This document shows positions 33,172-41,381 of a stretch of 64,000 nt of DNA, piece after piece; the stretch's first letter is position 1, and every line of letters begins with the position of its first letter. Origin of the DNA: Alphaproteobacteria bacterium (GTDB taxonomy: Bacteria; Pseudomonadota; Alphaproteobacteria; Rhodobacterales; Rhodobacteraceae); assembly GCA_030425925.1 (NCBI GenBank), contig JAUHZO010000005.1:1-64000 (forward strand), in the 5' to 3' direction. Under the pieces are notes generated by a model. That model made no database searches. It was not told where the DNA came from and saw only the letters and a program-made list of their open reading frames with translations. The translations under genes and the position numbers were made by a program.

Positions 33172-33956
33172 TGTGGTTCTTCCTTCCGAAATTGGGGGGT
33201 GCGATGCTCGGCATAGGCCTTGATGCCTTCCTTGCTGGCCTCTGACCGCATCAGCCGGTCGGCGTCGGCGTGCCCGCGCGCGATGGCTTCACCCAGCGGT
33301 TCGTCCATGGAGCGATTGAACAGGTCCTTGGCAAAGGCGATCGTATCCCAGGCGTTTTCCAGCATCGCCTCGGCAAGGCAGAGCGTTTCCTGCATCAGCT
33401 GACCGCGCGGGACGGTGCGGTTCACCACGCCCAGGGCCTGCATCCGTTCGGCGGGAAACAGGCGGCCCAGCGTCACGATCTCCATGGCGAACTGGCGCGG
33501 CAATTGCTGCGCAAGCCGCTGAACGCCCCCGGTGAAGGCCACCATGCCACGTTTAACCTCTGGCAGGCCGAACACCGCATGGTCTGACGCCACAAGCATG
33601 TCGCAGGCCAGGGCGATCTCGAACCCGCCCGCCACTGCCGCGCCGTTGATGGCCCCGATCACCGGCTTTTCGATGACCCGTTCGGTGACACCGCAGAACC
33701 CCGCGCCTGGCACGAGCCCGCGCCCGGGACCGGTGCGCGCGGCTTCCTTGAGGTCCATGCCCGAGCAAAAGGCGCGGTCCCCGGCGCCGGTCAGAACGAT
33801 CGCTCCGACGCGGGGATCGGCCTCGGCGTCGCGGACGAACCGGTCGACCAGGTAGGAGCCTTCGGCGTCCATGGCGTTCGCCACTTTCGGCCGGTTGAAG
33901 GTGATGATCTGAACGGCACCGCGGCGTTCAGTCAGAACCGGAGGAGAGGCGGGCAT
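33168..33956 (-). CDS. Enoyl-CoA hydratase/isomerase family protein (crotonase)
   Basis: A 262-residue crotonase: RPKVANAMDAEGSYLV, the first oxyanion segment GDRAFCSGMDLKEAA (the AFCSGMDL form is common), the second GAINGAAVAGGFEIALACDM, and FGLPEVKRGMVAFTGGVQRLAQQLP. A Glu sits at the LPEVKRG position, corresponding to one of the two acid/base Glu of true hydratases. It is a distinct subgroup from the crotonase at 29736. It lies between a PECR-like reductase and the second Rieske oxygenase, all on the minus strand. Confidence 0.92.
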   Translation of the reverse strand: MPASPPVLTERRGAVQIITFNRPKVANAMDAEGSYLVDRFVRDAEADPRVGAIVLTGAGDRAFCSGMDLKEAARTGPGRGLVPGAGFCGVTERVIEKPVIGAINGAAVAGGFEIALACDMLVASDHAVFGLPEVKRGMVAFTGGVQRLAQQLPRQFAMEIVTLGRLFPAERMQALGVVNRTVPRGQLMQETLCLAEAMLENAWDTIAFAKDLFNRSMDEPLGEAIARGHADADRLMRSEASKEGIKAYAEHRTPQFRKEEPQ

Positions 33957-33974
33957 CGGATCGCGCCGGACGGG

Positions 33975-35219
33975 TCAGGCTTCGGCTTCTTTTGGGTGGG
34001 CCGCTTCCGGCGTCTCCACCCAGTCTCCCAGCCGCTCGGGAACGCGCAGCCGTTCCGGGATGTCCCCGGCCCCGATGCGGCGGTCCAGTTCCTCGTGCCA
34101 GTGGTAGATCCGCCGCTCCTGGTAGTTCAACGGGAAACCGCGAAGCCCTTTGCTCTCGACGGATTTCTGGATCTTGTCGGCGAACTGAAGGTCCTCGTCC
34201 AGAATGACGAGAAAGTTCTTCAGCCGCGTCTCCCAGATTTCGGGCCTTGGGCCCTCGCCCCAGGACGGGGCGAACCAGTGCACCTCGATCGTCATCGTGT
34301 CGATGGTGTCGGGCCAGAAACACAGGATCGGCACGCCGGCATTGGCGACGGGCGACACGAGGTTGGGGTAGGCGAGCACCGAATAATTGGTGTTCTTGAA
34401 CCAGGGATCCATTCCCTCGACCTCGGGCAGTCCCTTGACGCCGGGGTCGGTCCAGCCTTCGCGCTTGTAGGGGGTGACCATCCGGCTGTGACCGCCGGGC
34501 CAAAGCGTGATCGCGCTGCCGCGGTGGTTGAGGAACCGGTCGACGGTGTTCTGGTGGATCGATTTCAGATGGTAGACTTCCAGAAACGCATCCAGCAGGA
34601 TCTTGACGTTGCAGTTCACCTGGATGGTCGTCTTGTCCACCAGGATCAGCGTATCCGGTCGAAATTCGTCAATGTTGTCCGCGATGGGCCCCAGATAGTC
34701 GCGCAGCGGTTCTGCCGAGTCGTCGAGATTGACGAAGTAGAGATTGCCGATGTTCTCGCACCGCACCTCGATCAGCGACCGGCAGGTCAGGTCGAGATCG
34801 ACAAAGTCGCGGCGGTCTCTGAGATTGATAAGCTCGCCCCGCGTGTTGTAGGTCCAGCCGTGATACTTGCACGAGACACCGCGCGACTTGCCCGATGGTT
34901 CGGTGACGACGGGTGCCCCGCGATGTCGGCAGGTGTTGTAGAAGCACCGGACCTGTTCGTCTTCGCCGCGGATGAAGAAAAGCGGCTCGCCCAGCCGGGT
35001 CCATTGCACGTAGGAGCCCACCTCGGGCACTTCGTCGGCATGGATCGCATAGACCCAGGACCGGTGCCACATCCGTTCGATTTCAAGCCGGTTGAACTCC
35101 GGGTCGACATAACGATCGCCGGGAATGTCCGGAAGCGTCGGAAAACCTTCTGGCGGGCCCGTGCGCCCGGATTCATAGGCTTGCTGATCGAGGATCTTCT
35201 GGACTTCGCTGGAATTCAT
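33975..35219 (-). CDS. Rieske non-heme iron oxygenase, alpha subunit (second of two)
   Basis: This 414-residue oxygenase has Cys97-x-His99 (NTCRHRGAP) and Cys117-x2-His120 (SCKYHGWTY) for the Rieske cluster, and His217/His222 (DAFLEVYHLKSIHQNT) for the mononuclear iron. The architecture matches alpha-only oxygenases, which include demethylases and carboxylate-ring dioxygenases. It is only distantly related to the first one at 19290 (different cluster loop, KYHGW versus NYHHW). The start MNSSEVQKIL has GGGAGAG upstream. It heads a three-gene operon with a crotonase and an enoyl reductase, divergent from a VOC gene and a [2Fe-2S] ferredoxin. Confidence 0.93.
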   Translation of the reverse strand: MNSSEVQKILDQQAYESGRTGPPEGFPTLPDIPGDRYVDPEFNRLEIERMWHRSWVYAIHADEVPEVGSYVQWTRLGEPLFFIRGEDEQVRCFYNTCRHRGAPVVTEPSGKSRGVSCKYHGWTYNTRGELINLRDRRDFVDLDLTCRSLIEVRCENIGNLYFVNLDDSAEPLRDYLGPIADNIDEFRPDTLILVDKTTIQVNCNVKILLDAFLEVYHLKSIHQNTVDRFLNHRGSAITLWPGGHSRMVTPYKREGWTDPGVKGLPEVEGMDPWFKNTNYSVLAYPNLVSPVANAGVPILCFWPDTIDTMTIEVHWFAPSWGEGPRPEIWETRLKNFLVILDEDLQFADKIQKSVESKGLRGFPLNYQERRIYHWHEELDRRIGAGDIPERLRVPERLGDWVETPEAAHPKEAEA

Positions 35220-35270
35220 GGCTCTCTCCCGGCCTGAGCGGACAGCAGGGCGCATCCCCTACGAGATTGA

Positions 35271-35319
35271 TTGTATTTTAAGCCGCCCCTTCGTATATGA
35301 AAAGGGCAAGTTTTGTATT
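35271..35319. promoter_or_regulatory. Operator half-sites TTGTATT, TCGTATA, TTGTATT
   Basis: In the 115-base gap between the second Rieske operon and the VOC/ferredoxin genes, TTGTATT occurs at 35271 and 35313, exactly 42 bp (twice 21) apart, with TCGTATA at 35291 in between, one base off phase. Confidence 0.55.
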
Positions 35320-35334
35320 TTCCGCGGAGGCCAC

Positions 35335-35862
35335 GTGACAGCCCGCTTTGGCGAGATTGTGCAAATGGGGTACGTGGTGCCGGATCTGGACGCCGCGGTC
35401 GATCATTGGGCGACTGTCCTTGGCGTCGGCCCGTTCTTCGTTGCGTCGAAAGTGCCCTATGCCGAGGTCCACTATCGCGGACAGCCTTGCGACGCCGAGA
35501 TTTCGGTTGCCCTGGCCAGTCATCATGGCCTGCAGATCGAGATCATCCAGCAGATCGCCGGCGGGGCCTCGATGTTCCGTGACTTCATCGCCAGGACCGG
35601 TGGCGGGCTACATCACTTCTGCGCGCTGTGCGAGGATCTGGAGGCCGAGCTTGCGGCCTGGAGCGCCCGGGGCGTGCGCGTCGAAATGGGCGGCGTCACG
35701 ACCGCCGGTGTTCCGTTCGCCTATCTGGACACGGACCCGGACCAACAGGGGCGGGTGCTGGAGCTTGTTCAACCGTCGAAAGGGCTGTTGCGCTTTTTCG
35801 AAAAGATCGAAGCCGCCAGCGCGTCATGGGATGGCGCGACGGCCCGGATCGATCTGGGGTGA
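35335..35862 (+). CDS. VOC superfamily protein (second of two)
   Basis: A 175-residue vicinal-oxygen-chelate protein: GEIVQMGYVVPDLDAAVDHWA, GVGPFFVASKVPYAEVHYRGQP, HHFCALCEDLEAELAAW and a C-terminal SWDGATARIDLG. It is paralogous to the protein at 8934-9479. The GTG at 35335 follows GCGGAGG, so I use it in place of a longer in-frame extension that would start inside the divergent promoter. Members of the fold include epimerases, lyases and extradiol dioxygenases; the acyl-CoA context makes an epimerase or lyase plausible. Confidence 0.82.
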   Translation: MTARFGEIVQMGYVVPDLDAAVDHWATVLGVGPFFVASKVPYAEVHYRGQPCDAEISVALASHHGLQIEIIQQIAGGASMFRDFIARTGGGLHHFCALCEDLEAELAAWSARGVRVEMGGVTTAGVPFAYLDTDPDQQGRVLELVQPSKGLLRFFEKIEAASASWDGATARIDLG

Positions 35863-35936
35863 GGGGCGCAATCGGATTGTGTGCGCAAAGCGCGCCGTGA
35901 TAACGCAGAAAACGAACGGGAGCTGAGAACCAGACC

Positions 35937-36254
35937 ATGCCGAAGATTCATGCCGTCGATCGGAGCGGGGCGGAAAAGGTGATCGACGCGACAGCCGGCA
36001 TCTCTCTGATGCTGAACCTGCGCGACAATGGCGGCATGGACGTCGCCGCGATTTGCGGGGGCATGTGTTCCTGTGCGACCTGCCATGTCTATGTCGATGC
36101 CGACTGGATGCCGAAGCTTGACGACCAGTCCCCGGACGAATTCGAACTCATCGAGTTTTCCAAGCACTACAGGGACAATTCCCGCCTGTCCTGTCAGATC
36201 GAGATGTCGGATGCACTGGACGGCATCCGCGTGACCCTGGCACCGGAAGAGTAG
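35937..36254 (+). CDS. [2Fe-2S] ferredoxin, adrenodoxin/putidaredoxin type
   Basis: This 105-residue ferredoxin has Cys40, Cys46, Cys49 (ICGGMCSCATCHVYV) and Cys86 (RLSCQIEM), the plant/vertebrate-type loop of bacterial adrenodoxin-like proteins that feed cytochromes P450 or Rieske oxygenases. It lies about 75 bases after the VOC gene. The island thus has two electron carriers of different type (see the Rieske ferredoxin at 21792) for two oxygenases, but no reductase. The first codons (MPKIHAVDRSGAEK) match the family's N-terminal strand. Confidence 0.94.
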   Translation: MPKIHAVDRSGAEKVIDATAGISLMLNLRDNGGMDVAAICGGMCSCATCHVYVDADWMPKLDDQSPDEFELIEFSKHYRDNSRLSCQIEMSDALDGIRVTLAPEE

Positions 36255-36296
36255 GGACCGGATCGCCGGACGCCTCAATTGGTCCTGGACGAAGCC

Positions 36297-36325
36297 GACG
36301 CCGCGGATCGTTTTCCAGCGGCGTC
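36297..36325. terminator. Possible terminator between convergent genes
   Basis: GACGCCG (36297-36303) and CGGCGTC (36319-36325) form a 7-bp stem with a 15-base loop between the ferredoxin gene and the convergent ligase gene. There is no long T-run, so termination strength is uncertain. Confidence 0.35.
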
Positions 36326-37974
36326 TATCCTTCCTGCAGCGACCCCTCGGCCATTTCCCGAAGCTTGAACTTCTGGATTTTCGACGCTGACATCGGCCAT
36401 TCGGTCAAAAACCGCACGTCCCTTGGTACCTTGAAGCTTGCAATCTTGCCTTTGCAGAAGTCGATGATCTCGCCCGGCGTCGCCGTGGCACCCGGCTTCA
36501 ACTCCACAAAGGCCACGGGAACTTCCTGAAGCCTCGCGTCCGAACGGCCCACCACCTGGCACAGCTTGACCGCGTCATGTGTGCCGATCAGCGCCTCGAT
36601 TTCCAGGGCGGCGACGTTCTCTCCACCAACCTTCAGCATGTCCTTCAATCGCCCATGGAACATCAGGGTGCCTTCGGCGTCCAGTTCCCCAAGGTCCCCG
36701 GTGTGGAGCCAGCCATTCTTCTTGGCCTCGGCGGTTTTTTCCTCGTCCTTGTAATAGGCGGTGAGGATCGAAAAACCGCGCACGCAGATTTCACCGATTT
36801 CACCGGTCTCGCAGACTGTTCCGTCGGGGCGCCGGATTTCCAGTTCCAGACCGTCAAAGACCTTGCCAAGGCGGCGCGTCCGCGACTCGTAGCTGTCACC
36901 GGGAAGGCTTGTGGTGACGGTGCCCGACGTCTCTGTCATGCCGTAGGTCCCGACTTGAATGATATTCGGGATCTTTTCCTGAATGGCGTTCGCGAAACTC
37001 GCGGGTTGCATGGCCATGTTGGAGTTCATGATCCGGACAGAACCCAGGTCGCGTTTGTCGAAATCGGGGTGATAGATCATGTCGGCAATGAAGGTGCCGA
37101 AGCTGGGATATGTCACCGTCGCCCGCTCGCGTTCGATCTGTTCCAGCGCGATCCCGGCTTCGAAATATTGCATAGAAAGATAGGTGCCGCCGACCGAATA
37201 GGTCGCGCAAAGGGGGAACATCGCGCCGATATGGTACATCGGCAGGGGTGACCAGAACCTGTCGTCTTCCGTCATGGCATAGCGTTGCGCCATGGCTTGA
37301 CCGGTCCGCACAAGCGCCTCGTGCGAGATCATGCAACCTTTCGGATAAGACGTTGTGCCGGATGTATAAAGAAGCAGCGCGGTTTCAGAGACGCGCACAC
37401 GCGCCCGCAGTTTCGACACGTCAGCGCGGTCGACCTTGTCGGCCAGCGCAAAGAACGGGTCGCGCGATGTGAACCCCGGTGCGCGTTCGTCGTTGATCAG
37501 CACGAGACGCCGCAGCGTCGGCGCGCGGTCGAGCGTCAGGTCGGCATCCTCGGCATGTTCGGCGAGGGTTGGAAAGCTCTCGTTCAGCCGCGCGACAAAG
37601 TCGACGCCTTCGGCGATTTCTCCGCTTGTGATGACAACGGACAGGTCGGCGTTTTCCGTCAGATAGGTCAGTTCCCGCGTCCTGAACCGCGCGTTGATGG
37701 GCACCGACACGGCACCCAGCAGGGCGACGCCGAAAAACGCCTCTGCCGACTCGATGGAAGAGGGCAGGAGGATGCCGACATGATCACCGGGACGAACACC
37801 CAGGGCCCAGAGGCCGGACGCCATCCGCATCGCACCCTCCTGAAGTTCCGAAAAGCTGCGCTGTTGGTCCGGAAAGACCAGGGCCGGCTTGTCGGGGTGT
37901 TTCCTTGCCGCGTGCAGCAACAGGTCGCCCACTGTGGTCACGGCGATAAGATCCTGGAACTCAAGCATTTTCAT
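36325..37974 (-). CDS. AMP-forming acyl-CoA synthetase (ANL superfamily)
   Basis: A 549-residue ligase with LYTSGTTSYPKGCMISHE (P-loop; an unusual SY before PK), TYGMTETSG, HTGDLGELDAEGTLMFHGRLKDMLKVGGENVAALE and the catalytic Lys region MSASKIQKFKL. It is a paralogue of the ligase at 6464 (same GRLKDML.GGENVAALE hinge). It probably makes the CoA thioester of the growth substrate or of an acid released later. It is divergent from the TIM-barrel gene at 38209. Confidence 0.93.
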   Translation of the reverse strand: MKMLEFQDLIAVTTVGDLLLHAARKHPDKPALVFPDQQRSFSELQEGAMRMASGLWALGVRPGDHVGILLPSSIESAEAFFGVALLGAVSVPINARFRTRELTYLTENADLSVVITSGEIAEGVDFVARLNESFPTLAEHAEDADLTLDRAPTLRRLVLINDERAPGFTSRDPFFALADKVDRADVSKLRARVRVSETALLLYTSGTTSYPKGCMISHEALVRTGQAMAQRYAMTEDDRFWSPLPMYHIGAMFPLCATYSVGGTYLSMQYFEAGIALEQIERERATVTYPSFGTFIADMIYHPDFDKRDLGSVRIMNSNMAMQPASFANAIQEKIPNIIQVGTYGMTETSGTVTTSLPGDSYESRTRRLGKVFDGLELEIRRPDGTVCETGEIGEICVRGFSILTAYYKDEEKTAEAKKNGWLHTGDLGELDAEGTLMFHGRLKDMLKVGGENVAALEIEALIGTHDAVKLCQVVGRSDARLQEVPVAFVELKPGATATPGEIIDFCKGKIASFKVPRDVRFLTEWPMSASKIQKFKLREMAEGSLQEG

Positions 37975-38105
37975 CCTCCCGCCGTGAGCTCGTCACCCGG
38001 CGCACGCCCTTTTGGTGGACAGGCCAGCCCGCCACGTCGTCCGCGCCACCTGTGCAGCGCGCCTGTGCGCCCGGCCCGACTCATAGCATTTCCATTGTCG
38101 CTGTG

Positions 38106-38133
38106 TATACTTTCACGGACCGGAGATATACGC
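38106..38133. promoter_or_regulatory. Two operator half-sites 21 bp apart (TATACTT, TATACGC)
   Basis: TATAC cores begin at 38106 (within TGTGTATACTTTC) and 38127 (within GAGATATACGC), 21 bp apart, in the divergent gap between the ligase and the isomerase gene. Confidence 0.5.
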
Positions 38134-38208
38134 AAAGTCTCGCGCCCCGGGCGCGCCGACCGGGTCAGACACTGCAGACGCAGACCCTGAAGACAAGGAT
38201 GAGTTCCG

Positions 38209-39051
38209 ATGCCGCATCCATTGGCCCTGCACCACCTGTCACTGCGCGACATCGCGCCCCAAGACCTGCCGGGGATCGCGCGGGACGTCGGGCTGTCGCG
38301 CATTTCGGTCTTTGTGGCACCTCCGTCGGCAGACCTGGACATTTTTCCGCGTGTCAAACCGGGTCGAGGTCTCCTGGCCTTTACCGAGGCGTGCCGCGCG
38401 ACCGGTGTGTCGGTTCACAACATCGACGTGTTCTCTCTGGGGCCGGAGACGCGCATCGAGACATTCGCCGCGGCACTTGATCTGGGCGCAGAGATCGGCG
38501 CGGACCGCCTGACCGCCCTTGTGCAGGATCCGGACCTTGGGCGCGCGGCTGCAATTTCGGCCGAGCTTTCCGAGGCCGCGCAAAGCCGCGGGATAAAGGT
38601 GTCCATCGAGTTCATGAAGTTCTCGGCGCTGCGCTCGATCAGGGCCGGGGCCGACTTCGTGGCGAATGCCGGACATCCCAACCTGAGCCTGCTTGTGGAT
38701 CCGTTGCACCTGATGCGCACCGGTGGAACGATCTCTGACGTGCAGGCCATCGACCCGGCGTTCATCGGGGCCGCCCAGTTCTGTGACGGTCCGCTTTCGG
38801 CCCCCGCCAACGCTTTTGCCGAAGCCGTGGAGGACCGGGGCATTCCCGGCGAAGGTGCGTTTCCCCTGGCCGACTTCCTGGCGGCGCTGTCCGAAGACTG
38901 CCCTGTGGATATCGAAGTCCCCCTCAAACGGCTGGCGGAGGCCGGTCTGACACCCTTGGAGCGCGCGCAGCGATTGCTTGCCGCGACCATGACGTATTTC
39001 GACCCGGCAACCCGGGGCCAGACAGCCGCGAAGGTCGAACGCGGGCCTTGA
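38209..39051 (+). CDS. Sugar-phosphate isomerase/epimerase-like TIM-barrel protein
   Basis: This 280-residue protein belongs to the xylose-isomerase-like (AP endonuclease 2) TIM-barrel family. Metal-ligand positions appear at IEFM (Glu, end of one strand), LLVDPLHLMRTGG (Asp and His) and DIEVPLKR near the C-terminus. Members isomerise sugars or inositol intermediates or, in catabolic clusters, dehydrate dehydroshikimate or related ring acids. An isomerase acting on a ring-derived hydroxy-oxo acid would fit the island better than a sugar enzyme. It stands alone, convergent with the next ligase. Confidence 0.82.
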   Translation: MPHPLALHHLSLRDIAPQDLPGIARDVGLSRISVFVAPPSADLDIFPRVKPGRGLLAFTEACRATGVSVHNIDVFSLGPETRIETFAAALDLGAEIGADRLTALVQDPDLGRAAAISAELSEAAQSRGIKVSIEFMKFSALRSIRAGADFVANAGHPNLSLLVDPLHLMRTGGTISDVQAIDPAFIGAAQFCDGPLSAPANAFAEAVEDRGIPGEGAFPLADFLAALSEDCPVDIEVPLKRLAEAGLTPLERAQRLLAATMTYFDPATRGQTAAKVERGP

Positions 39052-39164
39052 AACAGGCCGCGGCGGTCAATACCCGCCGGTCGAAAACGGTTGGACCCGT
39101 CCCGCCAGCCTCTGTCCGTGAGACGCCGCCGGGCGCGCGTGCGGAGAAGGACCGTGGGGGCCCA

Positions 39165-40652
39165 TCAACCGGCCACCAGCGCCTCGACCTGTTCGCGCAG
39201 GATCTTGCCGGACACGTTTCTGGGCAGGTCTTCGATTGCAACAAACACAACCTCTCTGGGGCATTTGTACCCGGCGATCTCGGCCCGGCAGATCGCCAGC
39301 ACGTCGTCGGCCTGCAGGTCGGGCGTGTTGCGGGCGATCACCGCCACGGGCATCTCCCCCCAGTGCGCATCGGGTTTCTTGACCACGATGGCATCGGACA
39401 CGCGCGGGTCGGCCAGCAAGACCCGCTCGATTTCCGCGGGATACACGTTCTCGCCACCGGTCTTGATGAGGTACTTGGACCGACCGGCAAAGGCGTATCC
39501 CCGCGCGGTTTTCCTGAACATGTCCCCCATGTGGAACCAACCATCGGCAAAGTCCTTCGCGTTGGCCTCGGGATTGTTCCAGTAGCCCGAAAAAAGCGTC
39601 GGCCCGCGCACCCAGGCTTCTCCGGGGTCGCCGTCCTGCACGTCCTTGCCGTCCGGTCCGACAAGGCGAAGCTCGGTCAGGATGGACAGGCGCTTGGCCA
39701 GAACGTCACGGTCCTGCCCGGGGCGGATCAGATCGCCCGACAGGGGCGGCATCCCAGTTTCCGTCGCGCCGAATGAATTCAGGAAGGGCGCGTCGAGCAG
39801 GGTCGAGATCTCCTCGATTTCCGTGCGCGGGACCAGATCCGCCATGCATCCCACGGCCCGGACCGACTTGATGCCAGGCCGCCGTTCCCTGAGACGGGCG
39901 ACAAGCGGCGCGATCGTGGCGGGGACAAGCAGCAACCACCCGATGGGCTGCGCCTCAAGCGCGTCGATGATGGCGTCGGCGTCGAACCCGTCGATGACAA
40001 CGCCGGATGCGCCCGACATCAGGGTTGAAATCAAATGCTCGGTGCCGCCCATATGGAACATCGGTGCCCACGAGATGTAGCCATCGCCGGGTAGAATGCC
40101 CAGATCAAGCCGCAACGCCGACATGCGCGCGATCTGCGCGCGGTGGGAGATGACGGCGGCTTTCGGCAGGCCCGTGGTCCCGGAGGTGTAGATGATGAAC
40201 AGGCCGTCCTCGGGCTCGGCGACGCAGTCGGTGGCGCCGCCGGCGTCCAGCGTGTCGATGGCCGCGACGGGCGTTTCCCCCGCCGCCTCCGTTGCATAGG
40301 CATGGAACCGCTCGGACGCCACGACAAGGCTCGGTTCGATCAACCGGACGCAATAGGCGGCCTCTTTCGCGGCAAGCCGCCAGTTCTGGCAGGCGCAGAT
40401 GACGCCAAGCTTCGCCGCGGCGAGTTGCAGAACCGTGTACTCCACGCGGTTCTCCGAGATCACGGCAATGCGGTCGCCCCGGCCGATGCCGCGCGTGGCA
40501 AGGTCGGCCGCCACCCGGTCGACCTGTGCGATCAGCTGTGCATAGGTGTAAGACAGCACGCGACTTCGGACCGCCGGGGCGTCCGGCGACGCCTTGGCCC
40601 GCATGGCCACCAGCCGGTAGACGGTGGTCTGGGCGGCAACCTGCGGGGTCAT
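39165..40652 (-). CDS. AMP-forming acyl-CoA synthetase (third ligase)
   Basis: A 495-residue ANL ligase with IYTSGTTGLPKAAVISHRA, the SFGATETG adenine motif, WFHMGDMFRKTARGYAFAGRSKYLIKTGGENVYP (Asp retained in MGD) and the C-terminal catalytic Lys region NVSGKILRE. It differs clearly from the other two ligases of the island. The ATG ending at 40652 overlaps the upstream MaoC gene by 4 bases; the open frame extends further upstream but only through that gene. It is the last gene of a three-gene operon with two small hot-dog proteins, suggesting that the acid it activates goes straight into hydration. Confidence 0.93.
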   Translation of the reverse strand: MTPQVAAQTTVYRLVAMRAKASPDAPAVRSRVLSYTYAQLIAQVDRVAADLATRGIGRGDRIAVISENRVEYTVLQLAAAKLGVICACQNWRLAAKEAAYCVRLIEPSLVVASERFHAYATEAAGETPVAAIDTLDAGGATDCVAEPEDGLFIIYTSGTTGLPKAAVISHRAQIARMSALRLDLGILPGDGYISWAPMFHMGGTEHLISTLMSGASGVVIDGFDADAIIDALEAQPIGWLLLVPATIAPLVARLRERRPGIKSVRAVGCMADLVPRTEIEEISTLLDAPFLNSFGATETGMPPLSGDLIRPGQDRDVLAKRLSILTELRLVGPDGKDVQDGDPGEAWVRGPTLFSGYWNNPEANAKDFADGWFHMGDMFRKTARGYAFAGRSKYLIKTGGENVYPAEIERVLLADPRVSDAIVVKKPDAHWGEMPVAVIARNTPDLQADDVLAICRAEIAGYKCPREVVFVAIEDLPRNVSGKILREQVEALVAG

Positions 40653-40975
40653 GGCTTGAACGTGATGTGCGCGGACACAACCGGAGACCCGTCCCGGTCC
40701 AGCCGTCCCGCGCCATCCTCCAGACTGGCGTCCAGCGTGTCGCCTTCCAGAACATTGCCAAGAAAACGCGCGTCGATTTCCGTCACGGTCGCCTCCGCGT
40801 CCACCGGAAGACAGGACAGGACATAGGCCAGATTTGCGGGCCCCGGGTTCACGCGATTCGGGCCGAAGCCTGCGGCCTCTGCCGCGTCCCTGGACAGGTG
40901 GATCGCGTTGTCGTCGGCCAGGTATTCGCACCATTCCGCCATGTCCGGCCCCGAGATGTTCTTGAATTCCTTCAT
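40649..40975 (-). CDS. MaoC-like hot-dog protein, C-terminal half of a split hydratase
   Basis: A 108-residue single hot-dog domain: ISGPDMAEWCEYLADDNAIHLSRDAAEAAGFGPNRVNPGP has the Asp-x4-His hydratase signature (DDNAIH) of (R)-specific enoyl-CoA hydratases. With the next upstream gene (40980-41381, another hot-dog domain without that signature) it probably makes a heterodimer equivalent to a double hot-dog hydratase. The start (MKEFKNIS) ends at 40975 and its ribosome site (AGGATCC) is weak, so coupling to the upstream gene, 4 bases away, is likely. Confidence 0.82.
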   Translation of the reverse strand: MKEFKNISGPDMAEWCEYLADDNAIHLSRDAAEAAGFGPNRVNPGPANLAYVLSCLPVDAEATVTEIDARFLGNVLEGDTLDASLEDGAGRLDRDGSPVVSAHITFKP

Positions 40976-40979
40976 GTGT

Positions 40980-41381
40980 TCAGGATCCTGGAAAGATGAT
41001 GTGAAGTCGCGCCGCGCTATGGGGCGCTTCGGCACAGAGTTCGGCGGTCAAGTGCATGTGATCTGCGGACCCGTAGGTGCGGCTTGGCTTTCGTTCCAGG
41101 CTGTCGACGCGCGCCGTGACCGTGTAGGTCCGTTCGACCAGAAGCGGGCGCTCAAAGCTCAGCCGGCAGCGCGCAAGCACGGGCGCTTTCGAGAAATCAA
41201 GGCCAAGTGCCCCGGCCACGTCGATGATCTTCCATCCCATCCCGCCAAGCGCGCCGACAAAGGCGAATATGGGGAACGCGACGTCGCTTGCACGCGGGGC
41301 CGCCCGTGACAGGCTCCGCACCCGGTCGTCCAGCCGGGCGCTGAGGGCAAACTGCCCCGGCGGGATCTGTAATACGCTCAT
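40980..41381 (-). CDS. Hot-dog fold protein, probable non-catalytic half of a split MaoC hydratase
   Basis: This 133-residue protein is a MaoC N-terminal-like (FAS1-type dehydratase) domain: SDVAFPIFAFVGALGGMGWKIIDVAG near the middle, then the long beta-strands RLSFERPLLVERTYTVTARV and HLTAELCAE. It lacks the Asp-His hydratase pair. In two-gene hydratases the catalytic half is a second protein, here at 40649-40975. Its 5' end carries one of the operator half-sites (AATACGC at 41371) inside the first codons. Confidence 0.78.
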   Translation of the reverse strand: MSVLQIPPGQFALSARLDDRVRSLSRAAPRASDVAFPIFAFVGALGGMGWKIIDVAGALGLDFSKAPVLARCRLSFERPLLVERTYTVTARVDSLERKPSRTYGSADHMHLTAELCAEAPHSAARLHIIFPGS

